In this document: positions 23,234 to 34,937 of the stretch, piece after piece
How positions within the stretch are numbered: position 1 is the first letter of the stretch
Layout of the letters: each line of letters begins with the position of its first letter
The notes under the pieces: generated by a model
Told to the model about the DNA's origin: nothing
The model's database searches: none
Seen by the model: only the letters and a program-made list of their open reading frames with translations
Program-made: the position numbers and the translations under genes
Assembly (NCBI RefSeq): GCF_963676685.1
Contig: NC_092344.1
Span: forward strand, 101,462,749 to 101,526,748
Direction of reading: 5' to 3'
DNA from: Mytilus edulis
Taxonomy: Eukaryota > Mollusca > Bivalvia > Mytilida > Mytilidae
DNA: 64,000 bases

Positions 23234-24640
23234 ATGGCAGAGATTCGTGTAACACGAAAATACACGCCAAACTTGAGAATCAGAGAAGAATGGACAGAAT
23301 CATTAGAACCAGTCAAAAGAACAAAAATGAGTAGATTTATCAGATTGAGTCTGAACGATGAACCGATCTAGGTCATGAAACCAGTAAGTGATGAAGAGAT
23401 ATGCATCCTTAAACGTAATATCGAGAATTGTTTCCCACTATGGATCTTAACAAGTTATAGAACGCACACTCAAAGACAGTTATGTCATATCAATATTGGC
23501 TTGAAAAACAGCAAGAGCTCTCACTACTAGTATATTTTTCAACTTAAAACATGCAGTGATGAAAACTCTTGTCTGCCACCAAAATATCCTTTACCTTTTT
23601 GGTTAACAGACCCTGTGTTGATGACATTGGTAACTATTAAAAGCCTTACTCGGAGGTGAAGAGACAGGAAACAACAGAGAAAAATAGACCCCCATTAAAA
23701 CCTCCAAAGGAAACGAAGGAGAAAATGCAAAAGAAGGTACAGGAAAAGCAATTAGAATCCTCAAATGGTGATTTGGCAGTAGATGATTCAGAAACTAGAC
23801 AGGAAGCATCTGCAGAAGAAGGTGCTACCAGAAATAACCGATACATTGAAATGCCAAAATCACCATCAAAAATCCAAGATTGACGGTGGAATGTGTGGAA
23901 TGTCGCAAGTCTCCCGTTGTATACTCAAAATTACGACTAACTGAAAAGCAACAATATAAAAAAGATGTGGTATGATTGCCAATGAGACAACTGTCCACAA
24001 GAGACTAAAATGACACAGACATTAACAACTATGGGTCACCGTACGGCCTTCAACAATGAACAAAGCCCATACCGCATAGTCAGCCATCAGAGGCCCCGGT
24101 ATGACAATGTAAAACAATTCAAACGAGAAAACTAACGGCCTTATTTATGCTCTCTTGCTTGTGGACTTGGTGAATAGGACTTCACTTATAGCTCACATTT
24201 ACTACCACCAACAAAACTGCTATTTAAAACTGCGATGTTTAGAACATCAATATCTTGTAAATCACCGATTGAACTTAGCTATTATAGCTCAGGTCTTGGA
24301 CATTCTGATTCATGTTGTTATTGTTGTGCTGAAGGACATGTTCATCAGGAGCTGCTAGCAAAATTCAAAACTGTACTTCCAATATCCGATGACAAAAATA
24401 CCTAGTATCAACAAAAACGTAAATCGAAGGGACAGACAAACCCAAGAAAACATACATAAACGACAGAGAACAACACAAGAAACACTGAAGAATAAAAAAA
24501 CATTGACCACACGACTCCTAAACCGAGAAGTGAACCCATGTGTTCCGAAAGGGCAAGCAGTTCCTGCTCCGTCAACTGCATCCTTCGTGAGGTCCAACAA
24601 AGTCAATCCATTATGTGTCACAATCTATTTAAGACGATGT
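23234..24640 (+). pseudogene. Decayed cysteine-rich transposon-type ORF, split by a family B2 repeat
   Basis: Frames on the plus strand join into one degenerate protein. It starts around MAEIRVTRKYTPNLRIREEW (23234) and continues past a stop through SDEEICILKRNIENCFP. A Lys/Glu-rich linker (23656-23883) precedes VECVECRKSPVVYSKLRL (about 23888). After an inserted repeat (23955-24149) come LLPPTKLLF, SISCKSPIELSYYSSGLG (about 24250) and LLAKFKTVLPISDD (about 24355). The block order CxxCRKPRVVYS, PIExxYYSxGLG and FKTVLPxCxxC is one I recall from large uncharacterised proteins that are repetitive in mollusc and cnidarian genomes and that I take to be transposon-borne. I cannot name the superfamily. 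The final Cys pair has been lost, and stops and frameshifts show it is dead. Confidence 0.55.
23955..24149 (+). repeat. Dispersed mussel repeat, family B2 (5' part), inserted in the cysteine-rich ORF
   Basis: Starts AAAAAGATGTGGTATGATTG and ends at AAACTAACGGCCTTATTTAT. Sequence before and after belongs to one protein family, so the repeat inserted into an older element. Confidence 0.85.
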
Positions 24641-24929
24641 AAGCATGACTGATGTCATTTGTGTCACTGTTACACTGTAAAGGTCAATCAATTCATGATG
24701 ACGACCGTAAAATTTCTGTAATGTAGACGCCAACCCCAACTGTTGCCTTTGGGAGATAAAACTTTACCTTAAGCGCTATGTTTTAATTCCCTAAAATTTA
24801 ACAGGACTGAATATAAGCTTGACACCTGTCACGAGTTATATAATTTTGCCGCATAAATCTTTAACTAAAAAATGAAGAGAAAAAAATAATAGAAATAAAA
24901 ATGCCTTTTGATGTAACCTCGAAACTGTC

Positions 24930-25130
24930 CATCAATTTAGCTATGTGCTTTGAATATATGTCTTTTAAGTGTCTACGTTACATATTTAACGAGGCTCTAT
25001 ACTTATACATCCCGTCATTGTCCTTTAATTTAGCCATGTGCTTTGTATATATGTCTTTTTGTTTTTCGTTACATATATGACGTGGCTCTGTACTTATACA
25101 CCCCGTCATTGTGCATTGCATTACCCTAAA
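24930..25130. repeat. Two ~91-bp tandem units
   Basis: TTTAG(C/C)CATGTGCTTTG(A/T)ATATATGTC recurs at 91-bp spacing, followed in each unit by a CTTATACA(T/C)CCCGTCATTGT motif. Related single motifs occur near 27.26 kb (TTTATACATCCCGCTATTTC) and 39.15 kb (ACTTATACATCCCGCCATTG), so it belongs to a dispersed family. Confidence 0.75.
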
Positions 25131-25984
25131 GTAAAGTGTATTCTTGTCTAAAAAAAATTCTAGTATGATTGATCTGTTTGCCATTTTGTGCTTACTTGTT
25201 ACATGTTTGTATGTTATTGTTTTTTGTGATTAACTTGTCAAATAACTTAAGAAAGAGAGAAACTGTAAAATAATTTTTAAAAAATCTCCATAGCAAGATC
25301 AATAAAAAGCAGATTATCATCAGTTCTGTTCTGATCTACAATAGTGTATACCCAAGTGAACGACACAAGAAATTAAATTTCAGTTCTGATCCAGTGTAGT
25401 GTAATTACAGATTATTGTTGATTTTCTCGCTTGAGCCTGTACGGCGAAAGTGAGATAAGCAATCGAGTTGAGAAGACCAACGACATTCTGTTTATAGCTA
25501 TTTTACCTATTACGACGATGTCAATTTCATGTCAATTTTCATTATACGCCACGTGCTCCCTTAGTTTCTAGCGAGAAAGAAAATTATCGATCAGCAAGAT
25601 CAAAGAAAAAATCGTAAAATAGCGAGAAAACAATATGCATTTTCAGGCATATTTCAAATAACACATTTTAAAGATAACAGATAATAATTTCTTTAAAATG
25701 TACGATTGGCATATGGTTAAGAAAAAATAAGAAAATACTTTTGATCGTTTACTTACGTTAGACACCTTGTCGTTGGTTTTCCCACTCAATTAAAGTTGAA
25801 ATGTTCTTGACAAATATGACTTGTACTTCATGACCTGTTTTCAAAAACATTTTGCTCTTGTCAATATCAACGTATGTATAGTAACTAATAAAGTATTTTC
25901 CTGTAAACGTGGGAGTCAAACAAGGAAAAGATTTAAGTCATGCTCTTATTTTATATATTTGTCGCTGACAATCAAAATAAATCA
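25131..25984. other. No recognisable feature
   Basis: AT-rich sequence without gene signals. Confidence 0.4.
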
Positions 25985-26180
25985 ATTTTAATAAACTCAT
26001 CTTAGATACCAGAATTGAAATTCTGTGTTTGCGCCAGACGCACATTTCGTCTACAAAAGACTCATCAGTGGCGCTCGAGTCACCAAAAAGTTACAAAGGC
26101 CAAATGAAGTACGAAACTGAAGAGCATTGAGTACCAAAATCTCATAAAAAAGTTCCTAAAAGTTCAAAAATTTGAATTGA
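25985..26180 (+). repeat. Dispersed bivalve repeat, family A
   Basis: Contains AAACTCATCTTAGATACCAG, GCCAGACGCACATTTCGTCT, ACTCATCAGTGGCGCTCGAG and GAAGAGCATTGAGTACC. It is more diverged than the 14.2 kb copy. Confidence 0.85.
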
Positions 26181-26237
26181 ATTTTTTTTTACCGTTAATT
26201 GAATATTGATATCTGAATTAACCTCTGTTCCGTGCAA

Positions 26238-26395
26238 AAAGTAAAATCACAAAAATACTGAACTTAGAGGAAGATCAATTGGGAAAGTCCATAATCACAT
26301 GGCAAAATTAAATAACAAAACGCATCAAAAACGAATGGACAAAAACTGTCATATTCCTGACTTGGTACAGACATTTTCAAATATATAGTGGTTTT
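26238..26395 (+). repeat. Dispersed mussel repeat, family C
   Basis: AAAAGTAAAATCACAAAAAT, then ACTGAACTTAGAGGAAGATC and ACGAATGGACAAAAACTGTC. The overlapping frames on both strands are not supported as genes. Confidence 0.8.
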
Positions 26396-27016
26396 AGAAA
26401 GAAAGAAAACTTTTTGATGGTTACTGTGTTCGTGATCATTCGATTTAAAAAAAAATGGTATTAATATATAATATTTGACTACCGAAAAGTATGATGATAA
26501 ATAAACAAGGATGCTCCAATAAGCTTGATAGCTCATCAGGTAGCACTTGCATCATATTATCAATGATAACAGATACCAGAAACTTATGGTATAAAAACCA
26601 TGTAATCGTGTGTACACACTTTTTTTATGATGTCGTTTTAGCGATCTTTAGCAACTCTCAGTTCAGTTCACTTGTACAGTGCATGTCAAAATAAATATTG
26701 AAATGCCTAGACCGAGTCACGAATATGGCCGTTGTTATCCATTCGATGGTGTGTTTGAGCTTTTGACATTTGATTAATGACTTTCTGTTTTGAATTTTCC
26801 ACGAAGATTTTTATTTTACTTTTTAAAAACTTTTGAATCTATAGTTCAACTCAGCAATGTACAAATTTTGAAAATGTTCCTGCAGTTGGTTTGGTTTTTT
26901 TTAATCTTTGACACAGTTAACGATTGTAAAATGGAAGCTTTAATATCATTGGTTGATGTTCCAAAACAACCGCCAATCAAGCTAATTAATTTATAATTTA
27001 TATTTTGTAATAAGTT

Positions 27017-27200
27017 TAACAAAAATACTGAACTCCAATGCAAATTCAAGAATGGGAAGTCCGCAGAAAAGACAATCAAATTCTTTCATTCATCGGAACA
27101 AGTGTAAAACAACTGCTATACTCCTGATTCCCTTAGAAAATGATAGCTTAAATCTGGTTTTATAGCCAGCTAATTTAAACCTCCCAGTTGTTACTTGCCA
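27017..27200 (+). repeat. Dispersed mussel repeat, family C
   Basis: AACAAAAATACTGAACTCCA through CTGGTTTTATAGCCAGC to ACCTCCCAGTTGT. A diverged copy of the TACATCCCGC family follows at about 27230-27430. Confidence 0.75.
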
Positions 27201-27744
27201 TTGTAAATTAGTTACTTTCTGTTTAGTTTATTGTTTGTAATATTCCTTTTTCGTTGCTTGGTATTTATACATCCCGCTATTTCGTTACAAGTATTGTGAT
27301 ATAGGTTGTTTTTTAATTAGTCTTTTTTTTACTTATGCGCTTTGTTTATATGCCATTTTGTGTTTCTTTGATGACATATTTGTTTGTTTTTATAGTGATT
27401 AACATTATATCATAATGTTTTACCCCTATTTGTGACATTTTTCCTAGTGAGAAGCTACCGTTTGATTTTTATGGGGGCTAGAATGAAATGTGAAAAAATG
27501 TGCAGAACAGAAATTTTGAGTAAAACAAAAGGCAAGCCAACAAAATGTAGAATGCCAATTTATGAAGAAAATTAACAAATGAGAAGGCAAGACAGAATAG
27601 AGTGAAAAATAAAAAAGCAGGACACATGAACAGAGATAAAAACTAAAAATAATGCAGGACAACATTTTTCCTCCTATCCCTTCTTTCCCATTAACAACAA
27701 ATGGTAGCACCCTTATGTGTGTGTGTTTAGTTCACACCATGTTG

Positions 27745-27860
27745 CCAATGTAGTGGAAATTATGCGACTGTCAAACAAGTGAGAGGTTTAGCTAGCTTTT
27801 AAAAGACAAGGTTTAATCCACTATTTTCAACATAAGTAAATGCCTGTATTAAGTCAGAAA
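27745..27860 (-). repeat. Dispersed mussel repeat, family C (3' part)
   Basis: Plus strand GCGACTGTCAAACAAGTGAG through AGGTTTAATCCACTATTTTC is the reverse complement of the 3' part of the 13.4 kb copy. Confidence 0.65.
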
Positions 27861-28783
27861 TATACATCAACTTCCTGCTTAGACACTGGTGACGCTTTAC
27901 AAAGTCTGTGTAGCAGAAGCACCCTCTTTAACACCGAATGAGTTGAGAAATGTCTATACCGTCTGCATGTGTATTGGGTAAATTGCTACTAAGGTGGGAA
28001 AATTTGATAATTTCAAAATTAATTTCAGAACCGATGAAACTTTCCACGAATAAATATATTAAAATTATTACATCAAATTTTCATTACATCTGACCAAAAG
28101 ATGTGGTTCGATTTTAGCATTTTAGACATTTTCAACTGTTTTAACTTAAAATTTTGAGACGATGCAGTGATGAATCTTTCTTATTTCGTTACCTCGGTTT
28201 GAACAGAAATCCGAGATTATATAAATGTTTGTAAACATGCATAGAAGTTAATGAAACATGACGTTTTCTGTAAAAACAATCGTGTCTGTTTTAATTTACC
28301 CATTAAAATACCTTGTAGCATATTTACTAATTTAAGATGATGTTATCTTAGTTAAGTGAATTTTCTGTACTTACTAGCATGTAACTTGTATTCCTAATGA
28401 GATCTGACATCATGCTAACATATACATTTAGGTTTTTTTCAGAATTTCAAGAGAGCTTGCGGCTAAATTATTATGTTTTCAGGTGAGCAATAGTTCCCAA
28501 GAAATAAAATCACCATAGCAATATTATTTAATTTTTTAAAAGGGGGAATACAAATTCCCAACATGAATTAAAAACAGGGGAAATTTCAAGCCACACAAAT
28601 GAATATCAGGGCATCTATTCTGTCAGCTGCCATATATTAACTCTGCATTGTATTATTAGAATCTCGTTATATATGTATAATGATATGTATACCAACTGTA
28701 TTTGTTAAAAATCTGTAAAAATAAAAATGAAATCCCATAGGAACTCCCTTTGCCGCTAAATTTGTGCATCTTTCAGGATCCTG
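27861..28783. other. No gene; one possible 40-bp micro-exon
   Basis: At 28443-28482 a short segment is flanked by TTTTTTTCAG and by CAG|GTGAGC, good splice consensus on both sides. Forty base pairs are too few to judge coding. Confidence 0.2.
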
Positions 28784-28921
28784 AATGCTCTTCAACTTCG
28801 CCGGTACTTGTTGGGGTTTATAACTATTTTTATATGAGCGTCACTTATGAGTATAATGTAGATGAAACGAGCGTCTTGCGTACTAAATTATAATCCTGGT
28901 ACCTTTGATAACTATTTACTA
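28784..28921 (-). repeat. Dispersed bivalve repeat, family A
   Basis: GAATGCTCTTCAACTTCGCC, ATGAGCGTCACTTATGAGTA, ATGAAACGAGCGTCTTGCGT and CCTGGTACCTTTGATAACTA. The TTTGATAACTATTTA ending marks a subfamily distinct from the 14.2 kb copy. Confidence 0.85.
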
Positions 28922-29464
28922 TTAAGTTTCGTAAAAACATAAATCCTAGAACGGATAGTACACATGCACTACTATTCAAAGGTCAAAACATAGGGCTGTT
29001 CAGCACATTTTCAACATTTATATGCCCGAACTTCTAAGAGTTAAACCTTACCTTAACCTTAATTTTCTCCGCGCCAGAAGTTGCACAAGGTCTCTTAAGA
29101 GTTTAAATTAATACAAAAATTCTATACTACACCTAGCTTCACTTTGGGACTTAGAAGAATTCAATATTCGCCAGTACCATCTGTTTGTATACTAGTAACA
29201 TAGTATGTCTTCATGATCATATCTGGGAACCAATACGTTAACAAAACAAAACATCTATAGATCTCCCCAAAAAAGGGTGTGTCTTGTTAAACAGAAAGTG
29301 CAACATCCTGCGTTGTGTATGGCCGTTTTCACTCGCACTATATTTAAAAGCTGAATATGTGCATTTGTTGTCATGATTCTGCACTATCAATAGGTCTTAT
29401 TTTTTTCATCTGCCTTTATGCACAAAAAAGAATTATGTCAAAACAGCTACGGTTTATAGCACTT

Positions 29465-29895
29465 CTGTGTTTACGAAACGCGCGTCTGGCGTAGATATAA
29501 AATTTCTATCCTGATATCTATGATGAGTTTATTTACAATCACTGGGTCGATGCCACTGCTTGTGGAGATTTATTTCCCCGAGGGTATCACCAGCCCAGTA
29601 TTCAGTACTTCTGTGTTGACTTGAGATATCATTGATATCTTCAAAATTATAAATTAACTGCTAACAAAACTTTGAATTTTTGAAATACTAAGGCTTTTCT
29701 TCCTCGGGAATAGATTACCTTAGCTGTATTTGGCAAAACATTTCAGAATGTTTGGTCCTCAATGCTCTTCAACTCCGTACTTTATTCAATGGCCTTTTCA
29801 ACATTTTTTTATGCGAGCGTCACTGATAAGTTCGTAGACGTAACGCGCGTTTGGCGTAGATTTCTATCCTGGTATCTATGGTGAGTTTATTTATG
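29465..29895 (-). repeat. Two family A copies, the second extended
   Basis: The first (29468-29535) is a short core with ACGAAACGCGCGTCTGGCGT and TCTATGATGAGTTTATTTAC. The second (29536-29895) also carries the upstream segment GGGTCGATGCCACTGCTTGT, CCGAGGGTATCACCAGCCCA, AGATTACCTTAGCTGTATTT and the usual core. The extended segment shows that the full family is at least 360 bp long. Confidence 0.85.
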
Positions 29896-30711
29896 GACTC
29901 TCCAAATCAAATAATATACATTTGATTTTGTAAATATACCATCTTGTACAAAAAGATAAATTCTGGATAGGATAGACTACTGTATGCAACTTAGATTTTT
30001 ACCGTTGTACGTCATGAAGGTACCCCAATTACTACCTACCCTCTTGCATACTACAAATATATATAAACGCCTAAAAAGTGTATAAAACAACACCAATACC
30101 AAAAGAAGGAAACTATAAATGTAATTATTTATAAATATTTCGGATAACAGTATGATTATGATGTTAAATAAATCATATCAGTCTACTTTGATTAAATTAA
30201 AACAATCTTGAAACCTATACAATAAAACAGGTAAACCGAACATCAGTTAAGTGAGACGCTTGCACCATTTCTAAAATTTTTAAACATGGTTTATTACAAC
30301 AGAGACTGCAAATATATGCTTCAGATAAAAATAGTAATCTGCGATATGAACCTGCACAATTTTAAAAATTTAAACGGTGACGACAGTTATGATGTTAACA
30401 GAACAATTGTGTCAATAAAAATTCCAAATAAACAGCACTGACCGATCTAAGTTTGTAAATGTAAACAGAAGCTGCGTATTTAAATGATCTCAAATAATAG
30501 CAGTTAAAATATAATACTAAATGTTTGATAAGATTAAATAGTTGGACGTGACTTGGTACTTTTACATCCCTCAAAAGTGAATAGAACCAAGCAATATAAA
30601 CTGGTATATTCATCAATTTTTTTTCCAGAGTTGAGTAAAGTAAGGTAAAGAAGTAGTAACAGAGACTAGTAATAAAAGTTTATATAAAGCACTGCGCGAA
30701 TTCGAACTATA
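29896..30711. other. No recognisable feature
   Basis: AT-rich sequence downstream (minus-strand sense) of the Penelope-like fragment. Confidence 0.4.
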
Positions 30712-31540
30712 TCTTTTTATTTATCTCATTTGATGCTAAATTTACAGCTTTTAATTTTCTTATCCAAAATCTTTCCCGAATGAGTCTATCCTCCCTAGAC
30801 CAAGTAGAGTTGTCAATGATTGTAATGGTCAGTCGATTGAGATCTACCTTAGTGTGGCCAGGGGATCTAAAAAGTCCACCGAGTGGGAGGTCTGGCTTGC
30901 ATTTGTAGTCGATTACGATGATCGATCATTCGTTTGTCAAATGGCTGTTCTGACTCGCCAACATACTTTTTACCACATTTACATTTGGGGATACACAGCA
31001 TTTGTTGTCTTGCAATTAACATTGCAAAATATGGTGTATTCTGTACCAAATTAGTGACTGTTAAAAGTCTGGGTTTCCAGTATGTGTTTGCAAGTTAGAC
31101 ATCGTTTGTTTCCGTAACCCTTGCAAGAGCCCTCAGACGAAGAGCCTGCTTTAGAGGATAAATCGGCTCTCACCAGCAAGTCTTTAAGGCTTTTGGGCCT
31201 ACGGAAAGCCAGTACAGGTGGCTCGAGAAAGATCTTGGATAATTCAGGATGTTTTTCGATTTCTTTATAATTTTCGCGGATTAGGTGTCAAATTTTGGAT
31301 GATAAGTCAACACAAATGGCACCCTGTTGTTGACCTTTTTGTCTTTATTTTGTAAAAGTTTATCTCGGCTCATGTTGTTATCAATGTCTTTTCATTTGAA
31401 ACCCGATGTTTTAGGTGACCGCGAAGTTCTTGTAGTCGGGGTTTTTTTTCTGGCAGTATCGTTGGTGGAGAAAATCCGTTTTATTCGTATGGTTGGCTGT
31501 AGGGAATGCTCTTGGTGCAATGTTTAGGATGACAACTCAA
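30712..31540 (-). pseudogene. Penelope-like element, 3' part: RT thumb, linker and GIY-YIG endonuclease
   Basis: On the minus strand, over shifted frames, the order is HPKHCTKSIPYSQP (about 31528, the thumb block after the RT palm), VPFVLTYHPKFD (about 31305), IFLEPPVLAFRRPKSLKDLL (about 31225), a linker with CLTCKHI (about 31100), then CKCGKKYVGESEQPFDKRM with DHR (about 30960, the GIY-YIG-type nuclease with its conserved Arg and His) and finally PGHTKVDLNRL and RERFWIRKLKAVNL (about 30770). This order is typical of Penelope-like retroelements that encode RT plus GIY-YIG endonuclease. Several frameshifts and stops make it inactive. The RT palm is absent. The thumb-linker part is the segment that is tandemly repeated at 31.0-34.2 kb; the nuclease part is present once. 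Confidence 0.8.
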
Positions 31541-34218
31541 AGGATATAGATATTGATGTATACAATATATGTAAACATCTTCCATTTTCAATACAAAATT
31601 ACTTTTTTATCACAATACCAATGCTATAGGAGGCTAAATAATTTAAAAGAAAATTTGCAAAATATGGTGTATTCTGTACCAAATTAGTGACTGTTAAAAG
31701 TCTGGGTTTCCAGTATGTGTTTGCAAGTTAGTCATCGTTTGTTTCCGTAACCCTTGTAAGAGCCCTCAGACGAAGAGCCTGCTTTAGAGGATAAATCGGC
31801 TCTCACCAGCAAGTCTTTAAGGCTTTTGGGCCTACGGAAAGCCAGTACAGGTGGCTCGAGAAAGATCTTGGATAATTCAGGATGTTTTTCGATTTCTTTA
31901 TAATTTTCGCGGATTAGGTGTCAAATTTGGATGATAAGTCAACACAAATGGCACCCTGTTGTTGACCTTTTTGTCTTTATTTTGTAAAAGTTTATCTCGG
32001 CTCATGTTGTTATCAATGTCTTTTCATTTGAAACCCGATGTTTTAGGTGACCGCGAAGTTCTTGTAGTCGGGTTTTTTTTTCTGGCAGTATCGTTGGTGG
32101 AGAAAATCCGTTTTATTCGTATGGTTGGCTGTAGGGAATGCTCTTGGTGCAATGTTTAGGATGACAACTCGAAGGATATAGATATTGATGTATACAATAT
32201 ATGTAAACATCTTCCATTTTCAATACAAAATTACTTTTTTATCACAATACCAATGCTATAGGAGGCTAAATAATTTAAAAGAAAATTTGCAAAATATGGT
32301 GTATTCTGTACCAAATTAGTGACTGTTAAAAGTCTGGATTTCCAGTATGTGTTTGCAAGTTAGTCATCGTTTGTTTCCGTAACCCTTGCAAGAGCCCTCA
32401 GACGAAGAGCCTGCTTTAGAGGATAAATCGGCTCTCACCAGCAAGTCTTTAAGGCTTTTGGGCCTACGGAAAGCCAGTACAGGTGGCTCGAGAAAGATCT
32501 TGGATAATTTAGGATGTTTTTCAATTTCTTTATAATTTTCGCGGATTAGGTGTCAAATTTTGGATGATAAGTCAACACAAATGGCACCCTGTTGTTGACC
32601 TTTTTGTCTTTATTTTGTAAAAGTTTATCTCGGCTCATGTTGTTATCAATGTCTTTTCGTTTGAAACCCGATGTTTTAGGTGACCGCGAAGTTCTTGTAG
32701 TCGGGGTTTTTTTTCTGGCAGTATCGTTGGTGGAGAAAATCCGTTTTATTCGTATGGTTGGCTGTAGGGAATGCTATTGGTGCAATGTTTAGGATGACAA
32801 CTCAAAGGATATAGATATTGATGTATACAATATATGTAAACATCTTCCATTTTCAATACAAAATTACTTTTTTATCACAATACCAATGCTATAGGAGGCT
32901 AAATAATTTAAAAGAAAATTTGCAAAATATGGTGTATTCTGTACCAAATTAGTGACTGTTAAAAGTCTGGGTTTCCAGTATGTGTTTGCAAGTTAGTCAT
33001 CGTTTGTTTCCGTAACCCTTGCAAGAGCCCTCAGGTAGCAGTACACAGTTAGGAAAAAAACTTAAAATTGACACTCAAAATTTTTAAACACCCTCTTTCT
33101 CCTCCTGTCTAACAAAGAAGGCTTTATATGTGTGTTATGCATGTATCTACTTATAGAAAGAGAATCTTCCATAGATTTGATTTCTAATGGTCATAAGGGT
33201 GAAATATAATCCCTCTTGGGTGTAACCATGGCAACAATCTGCATTTCTTAGATACAAAATATAGCAAAAAAGGGGGGAGAACATGTCACAAAAGTCTCCA
33301 AAATTTGGTCTAAAGGAAAATTTCAATCAATTACAGTGATACCTTTCCTGAATCCATAGGTTTATATCTATCAAGTGGTCCCAAAAAAATCATATGCTTA
33401 TCTGCTCGTTTTTCCATAAAATTGAATTGAAAAGATCGAGCGCAAAATCTTTGTTGATAAACACTACAATAATGTATGGACCTATGAACGGTACGGATAG
33501 GAAAATACGGACTGTCAATCATATAAATGGCCTATAAAACATGTTAAAAACAATCTTAATGTTCATATAAACCCACTAAGAAGGCTATATTATTCTTCAA
33601 TTATCTAAAAATCAATTTTATTGTACAAAAACTTTCATATTCAAAAAATTCACAGGGGCCATAATGCGAAACTAAACTTCTAACTGTGTATTGCTACCTC
33701 AGACGAAGAGCCTGCTTTAGAGGATAAATCGGCTCTCACCAGCAAGTCTTTAAGGCTTTTGGGCCTACGGAAAGCCAATACAGATGGCTCGAGAAAGATC
33801 TTGGATAATTCAGGATGTTTTTCGATTTCTTTATAATTTTCGCGGATTAGGTGTCAAATTTTGGATGATAAGTCAACATAAATGGCACCCTGTTGTTGAC
33901 CTTTTTGTCTTTATTTTGTAAAAGTTTATCTCGGCTCATGTTGTTATCAATGTCTTTTCATTTGAAACCGGATGTTTTAGGTGACCGCGAAGTTCTTGTA
34001 GTCGGGTTTTTTTTCTGGCAGTATCGTTGGTGGAGAAAATCCGTTTTATTCGTATGGTTGGCTGTAGGGAATGCTCTTGGTGCAATGTTTAGGATGACAA
34101 CTCAAAGGATATAGATATTGATGTATACAATATATGTAAACATCTTCCATTTTCAATACAAAATTACTTTTTTATCACAATACCAATGCTATAGGAGGCT
34201 AAATAATTTAAAAGAAAA
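31022..34218 (-). repeat. Four tandem ~632-bp units of the Penelope-like thumb/linker segment
   Basis: Unit boundaries (TTGCAAAATATGGTG) fall at 31022, 31655, 32287 and 32920, giving periods of 633, 632 and 633 bp. The fourth unit ends near 34218 and is interrupted by a 663-bp insertion. Units differ by only a few substitutions and homopolymer changes. On the minus strand each contains a ~125-bp AT-rich spacer, then the thumb block HPKHCTKSIPYSQP, the EPPVLAFRRPKSL block and the CLTCKHI linker. The repeated plus-strand frames (MLTFLSLFCKS) are shadows. Confidence 0.95.
33035..33697. mobile_element. 663-bp inverted-repeat element inserted in the fourth Penelope-like unit
   Basis: Left end GTAGCAGTACACAGTTAG and right end CTAACTGTGTATTGCTAC are inverted repeats (17 of 18 match). 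The target pentamer CTCAG lies at 33030-33034 and again at 33698-33702, where the intact units read CCCTCAGACG, so the empty site is visible three times in this window. There is no transposase frame; the 63-codon minus-strand frame is not recognisable. It is a non-autonomous DNA transposon of MITE type. The duplication could be 5 or 6 bp because the flanking C is ambiguous. Confidence 0.9.
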
Positions 34219-34937
34219 GATCGCGACTAGTTTAACCTTTAAGTAACGTAGTTTAGTCGTTTAAATATTTTTTTAATTTTTAGCGCTCCATTTATTAGAA
34301 CGTACTGTGACATTTCCGATCAATCATACTTTTGTTCTGATACTCTGAAGTCATGTTGACGACGTTAAGGGCCACACGATATTGATCTTTATCTACAAAT
34401 TAATACTTTTTAGATGACCCTCTGAATGAATTTTGAATAATCATTAATATTTTATTAAAATATTGACATGCCCTATATTTAAATTTTTATGTCTGAAATA
34501 TGACACTTTGGTTTTTGATCGAATGAATAATATATTACTTAAAACATTGGAAACATGTGCAAGTTTTGAAAGCATTACGGCAAAATTACGATGCAGTTTC
34601 AATGAGAAGTCTTGACTTTGAGGCATTAACAATTTTCAGTTTTGAAGACAATTGTTCCATCCAACATGATTTTCAAAGATTTGTATGCCCGTGGGCTTAT
34701 ACAAAAAAAGACATATTTCACCAGTCAAACTTACAGGTATGAAACTTCCGTATTTATCTCAAAACTTTTGACATTTCAAAATTTCCATGTATGTTCATGA
34801 CCGCAATGGGGGTTAACCAGGGTGAAAGGTGGATTATTTGACTTCCCATGTAAAAGAGAGAATGTTGAAGAGCGATACAATTGCCTCACAAAAGGTCATC
34901 TACGTATTATATATACACAACCAAACTGCAAACACTT
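34219..34937. other. No recognisable feature
   Basis: Short unsupported frames on both strands. Nothing recognised. Confidence 0.4.

Noticed and set aside
31327-32159. Repeated plus-strand frames starting MLTFLSLFCKSLSR
   Set aside because: They are antisense to the Penelope-like coding segment and are repeated only because the DNA unit is.
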